The notes under the pieces are model-generated. The model was given only the letters and a program-made list of their open reading frames with translations. It was not told the DNA's origin and ran no database searches. 6,929 nt of DNA from DASWJZ01 sp964487455 (GTDB lineage Bacteria > Pseudomonadota > Alphaproteobacteria > Rhizobiales > Afifellaceae). Numbering within the stretch: position 1 is the first letter of the stretch; every line of letters starts with the position of its first letter. The DNA is taken from assembly GCA_964487455.1 (NCBI GenBank), contig CAZARE010000225.1, positions 1-6,929 on the forward strand. The letters are read 5' to 3'. Made by a program: the position numbers and the translations under genes. Shown here piece by piece: positions 4,468 to 6,929 of this stretch.

Positions 4468-6129
4468 ATGACCGATTTTCCGGGCGATTGGCTCGAAGCC
4501 GCACGCGTCTCAAAGGCCTGGCCATTTGAGGAGGCGCGGAAGCTCGTGAAGCGCGCCGAATCACGCGGATTTGACAACGAAATGCTGTTCGAGACGGGCT
4601 ACGGGCCCTCCGGTCTCCCCCATATCGGCACGTTCGGCGAGGTGGTCCGCACCTCCATGGTGCGGCACGCGTTCCAGGTGCTGACCGACGACCGCGTGCC
4701 GACGCGCCTCATCTGCTTCTCCGACGACATGGATGGGCTGCGAAAAATCCCCGACAACATTCCCAATCCGGAGAAGCTCAGGCCCTATCTGGGCAGGCCT
4801 TTGAGCGAGGTCCCAGACCCGTTCACCGACAACTACCCCTCATTCGGCGCCGGCAATAATGCGCGGCTTCGCGCTTTCCTCGACCGATTCGGTTTCGACT
4901 ACGAGTTCATCAGCGCGACGGAGACCTATCGGTCTGGCCGGCTCGACCAGACGCTCTTGAAGATGCTCGCGTCCTACGACACCGTGAAAGCCATCATTGT
5001 GCCGACGCTTGGACCGGAGCGCCGCGCCACCTATTCGCCCTTCCTGCCGATCTCGCCGAGGACCGGCGTTGTGCTGCAGGTGCCGACGATCGCGCGCGAC
5101 GTGGAGGCCGGCACCATCACCTATATCGACCCCGATACCGGTGCGGAGGTCACGACGCCGGTCACCGGCGGGCGCGTCAAGTGCCAGTGGAAGGCGGACT
5201 GGGCGCTCCGCTGGGTCGCGCTCGGCGTCGACTACGAGATGTCGGGCAAGGACCTGATCGATTCCGTCACGCTGTCCTCGAAGGTCTGCCGGGCGCTCGG
5301 AGCCATTCCGCCCGAGGGCTTCAACTACGAGCTTTTCCTCGATGAGAAGGGCCAGAAGATATCCAAGTCGCTGGGGAACGGTCTCACCATCGAAGAGTGG
5401 CTGACCTATGCCTCGCCGGAGAGCCTGTCGCTCTACATGTATCAGAAGCCGCGCGCCGCGAAGCGGCTCACCTTCGACGTCATACCGCGCGCCGTGGACG
5501 AATACTTCCAGCTCCTCGACGCCTATCCGCGGCAGGACGTTGCGGGCCGGCTGTCGAGCCCGGTCTGGCATATTCATTCCGGTCATCCGCCGGCGGAGCG
5601 TCTGCCGGTCCCGTTCTCAATGCTGCTCAATCTGGCGAGCGCGTCGAATACCGAGGACGCCGACATCCTCTGGGGATTCATCACGCGGCACCGGCCGGGC
5701 GTGACGCGTGAGACCGAGCCTGTGCTCGACCGCCTCGTCCACTACGCGGTGCGCTACTATCATGACTTCGTGAAGCCGCAGAAGCGCTTCCGCGCCCCCG
5801 ACCCGGTCGAGCGCCAGGCCCTTGTGGCGCTCGACGAGAAGCTCGCCTCACTGCCGCCTGACGCCGACGCCGAGGCGATCCAGACGGCCGTCTACGATGT
5901 CGGCCGCTCCTTCGAGCGCTATCAGGCGAAGGACAAGCCGGGGCCTGACGGCCGGCCCGGCGTGGCGCTCATCTGGTTCGCCACGCTCTACCAGCTCCTG
6001 CTCGGCCAGGAGCGCGGCCCGCGTTTCGGCTCCTTCGTGGCCATCTACGGCATTCAGGAGACGCGCGCGCTCATCCGTATGGCGCTCTCCGGCGCGTTGG
6101 CTCAGCCGCTTGCCGCGAGCTCCGTCTGA
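4468..6129 (+). CDS. lysK: Lysyl-tRNA synthetase, class I
   Basis: LysK attaches lysine to tRNA-Lys using a Rossmann-fold catalytic domain, unlike the class II LysRS (LysS) of most bacteria. Class I LysRS is known in archaea and a few bacterial groups, including alphaproteobacteria. The 553-residue protein shows both class I signatures: the HIGH-type motif as PHIGTFGE (51-58, preceded by YGPSGL) and the KMSKS motif as KISKS (297-301). The segment SDDMDGLRKIP (85-95) is characteristic of the LysK family. The C-terminal 200 residues are the helical anticodon-binding part. Length agrees with alphaproteobacterial LysK. The ATG at 4468 has only a weak CAGG 13 nt upstream, but no better in-frame start fits. 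Its 3' end runs 28 bp into the convergent nuclease-fold gene. I see no in-frame disruption. Confidence 0.96.
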   Translation: MTDFPGDWLEAARVSKAWPFEEARKLVKRAESRGFDNEMLFETGYGPSGLPHIGTFGEVVRTSMVRHAFQVLTDDRVPTRLICFSDDMDGLRKIPDNIPNPEKLRPYLGRPLSEVPDPFTDNYPSFGAGNNARLRAFLDRFGFDYEFISATETYRSGRLDQTLLKMLASYDTVKAIIVPTLGPERRATYSPFLPISPRTGVVLQVPTIARDVEAGTITYIDPDTGAEVTTPVTGGRVKCQWKADWALRWVALGVDYEMSGKDLIDSVTLSSKVCRALGAIPPEGFNYELFLDEKGQKISKSLGNGLTIEEWLTYASPESLSLYMYQKPRAAKRLTFDVIPRAVDEYFQLLDAYPRQDVAGRLSSPVWHIHSGHPPAERLPVPFSMLLNLASASNTEDADILWGFITRHRPGVTRETEPVLDRLVHYAVRYYHDFVKPQKRFRAPDPVERQALVALDEKLASLPPDADAEAIQTAVYDVGRSFERYQAKDKPGPDGRPGVALIWFATLYQLLLGQERGPRFGSFVAIYGIQETRALIRMALSGALAQPLAASSV

Positions 6130-6869
6130 TCGCCCGGGCGTTTGTCCCCCCATAGGCCAAGTCTCGCCTCGCGCGCCGCGTTCTCCTCTTCGCCGTAGAG
6201 CTCGCCGACGCGCTTCGCCCAACCCTGCGCCACGAGCCATTGCGCGATGTCGTCGCCGGCGACCCGGCAGATGGCCGGATCGGGAATGTCGTCGGCGCCG
6301 GGCGGGACTTCGCATTCGATCGCGCGGCCGCGGATGAAGCGGCGAAGCGCCGCGCGCGCCATGCGCCCGCAGGGCCAGGCGGCCGCGCCCTCTCCGCAAC
6401 GCTCATCGAAACCCGGGGCAGCGATGCCGGCGAGATGGACGTCCCGCCCCTGGACCTTGATCGTGTCGGCCGAGATGACGATCGCGTTGAAGAGGCGCTC
6501 CATGCGTGACGTGGGTTCGGGCGCGGGCGGCTCGACCCGAATGAGCTGCCCCGTGATCCTCGGGCCGGCGGTCATGTCGGGCGGCGTGACGTCGCGCACT
6601 TCGTCGCGCCCCGCCGTGCCGCTCGCCGGCTCTGGTCTCGCATCCGTCGCCGGCCTTAACTCGAATCCGATTTCGCCGAGGCGCGACGTGTCCCCGTCCC
6701 GCGCGGTCTCAGCCAGCGCCGCGCCGAGAGCAATCTCGGCGCCATCGGAGTCCGCGAGCGCCTCCGAATCGGCGCCTGGCTCAAGCGGCAGCTCGCCCGG
6801 CGCCATCGCGATGTAGACGGCGACAAAGGAGGCAAGGCCGAGAAGCGCAAGCAGGCTACCTCGAATCAT
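6102..6869 (-). CDS. Membrane-anchored thermonuclease-fold (SNase-like) protein, probably inactive
   Basis: The 255-residue protein has an N-terminal hydrophobic segment (5-22) that would act as signal anchor, a low-complexity acidic/proline-rich linker (about 25-123), and an SNase-like domain (about 125-241). Fold markers are the ADTIKVQGRDVHLAGIAAP block (134-152), CG at 167-168 after W165-P166, the LVAQGWA segment (212-218), and ARLGLWG near the end. Cysteines 158, 167, 186 and 201 match the disulfide pattern of exported alphaproteobacterial relatives. Against staphylococcal nuclease, D21 is kept (D135), but D19 is S133, R35 is H145, D40 is A150, E43 is G153, and the YGR motif carrying R87 is missing. 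It is thus probably a non-catalytic binding protein located in the periplasm. ATG at 6869 lacks a visible Shine-Dalgarno; no earlier in-frame start exists in the window. Confidence 0.82.
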   Translation of the reverse strand: MIRGSLLALLGLASFVAVYIAMAPGELPLEPGADSEALADSDGAEIALGAALAETARDGDTSRLGEIGFELRPATDARPEPASGTAGRDEVRDVTPPDMTAGPRITGQLIRVEPPAPEPTSRMERLFNAIVISADTIKVQGRDVHLAGIAAPGFDERCGEGAAAWPCGRMARAALRRFIRGRAIECEVPPGADDIPDPAICRVAGDDIAQWLVAQGWAKRVGELYGEEENAAREARLGLWGDKRPGDQTELAASG

Positions 6870-6929
6870 AAAAGCCGATGATGCCCGTGGCGGATGGAAT
6901 GTCCAGGCGCGAAGATTGCAGCGGTGCTC
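6870..6929. other. Upstream flank of the SNase-like gene; no supported feature
   Basis: A plus-strand frame from ATG 6878 stays open to the window edge for 17 codons, but it has no Shine-Dalgarno and no recognisable sequence. I see no clear promoter for the minus-strand gene here. Confidence 0.3.

Noticed and set aside
4840..5586. 248-codon minus-strand open frame across lysK
   Set aside because: It lies wholly antisense to the conserved LysRS core and has shadow-like composition.
6878..6929. Start of a divergent plus-strand gene at the right edge
   Set aside because: Only 17 codons are visible, without a ribosome-binding site or recognisable sequence.

Overview
The window looks like ordinary chromosomal DNA from a GC-rich alphaproteobacterium, most probably of the order Hyphomicrobiales (Rhizobiales). 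The evidence is a SAM-II riboswitch in front of metZ, a class I (archaeal-type) lysyl-tRNA synthetase, palindromic intergenic repeats of the TCATCCCGG and CCCTCTCCC types, TTGACN17-type promoter spacing, and very strong GC bias at third codon positions. I cannot name a genus. I see no tRNA or rRNA gene, insertion sequence, CRISPR array or phage gene.

Layout. Positions 1-94 hold a three-hairpin intergenic repeat. A promoter (177-205) leads directly into a SAM-II aptamer (212-272). After it come an antiterminator hairpin (267-290) and an overlapping intrinsic terminator (284-326), and then metZ (343-1569, +), O-succinylhomoserine sulfhydrylase. A palindromic element with 9-bp terminal inverted repeats (1596-1770) separates metZ from the convergent gene for a CDP-alcohol phosphatidyltransferase family membrane enzyme (1791-2396, -). 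Divergent from that gene is an exported family-3 solute-binding protein (2501-3367, +), preceded by an 11-codon minicistron. A second palindromic repeat (3384-3475) separates it from a convergent MltB-family lytic transglycosylase (3492-4310, -). Divergent from this lies lysK (4468-6129, +). Its 3' end overlaps by 28 bp the convergent gene for a membrane-anchored nuclease-fold protein (6102-6869, -), which has lost most catalytic residues of staphylococcal nuclease. The last 60 bases hold nothing I can support.

How the genes relate. The six genes alternate strand one by one (+ - + - + -), so every gene is its own transcription unit. They are an assortment of housekeeping and envelope functions (methionine synthesis, phospholipid synthesis, solute binding, peptidoglycan turnover, tRNA charging, an exported nuclease-like protein) and not one pathway. 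The best-supported regulation is SAM feedback on metZ by riboswitch-controlled termination, with competing structures that can be drawn base by base. I found no convincing new multi-gene system. The observations most worth following are the nuclease-fold probable pseudoenzyme, the six-cysteine orphan binding protein with a coupled leader minicistron, and the palindromic elements in the two convergent gaps.
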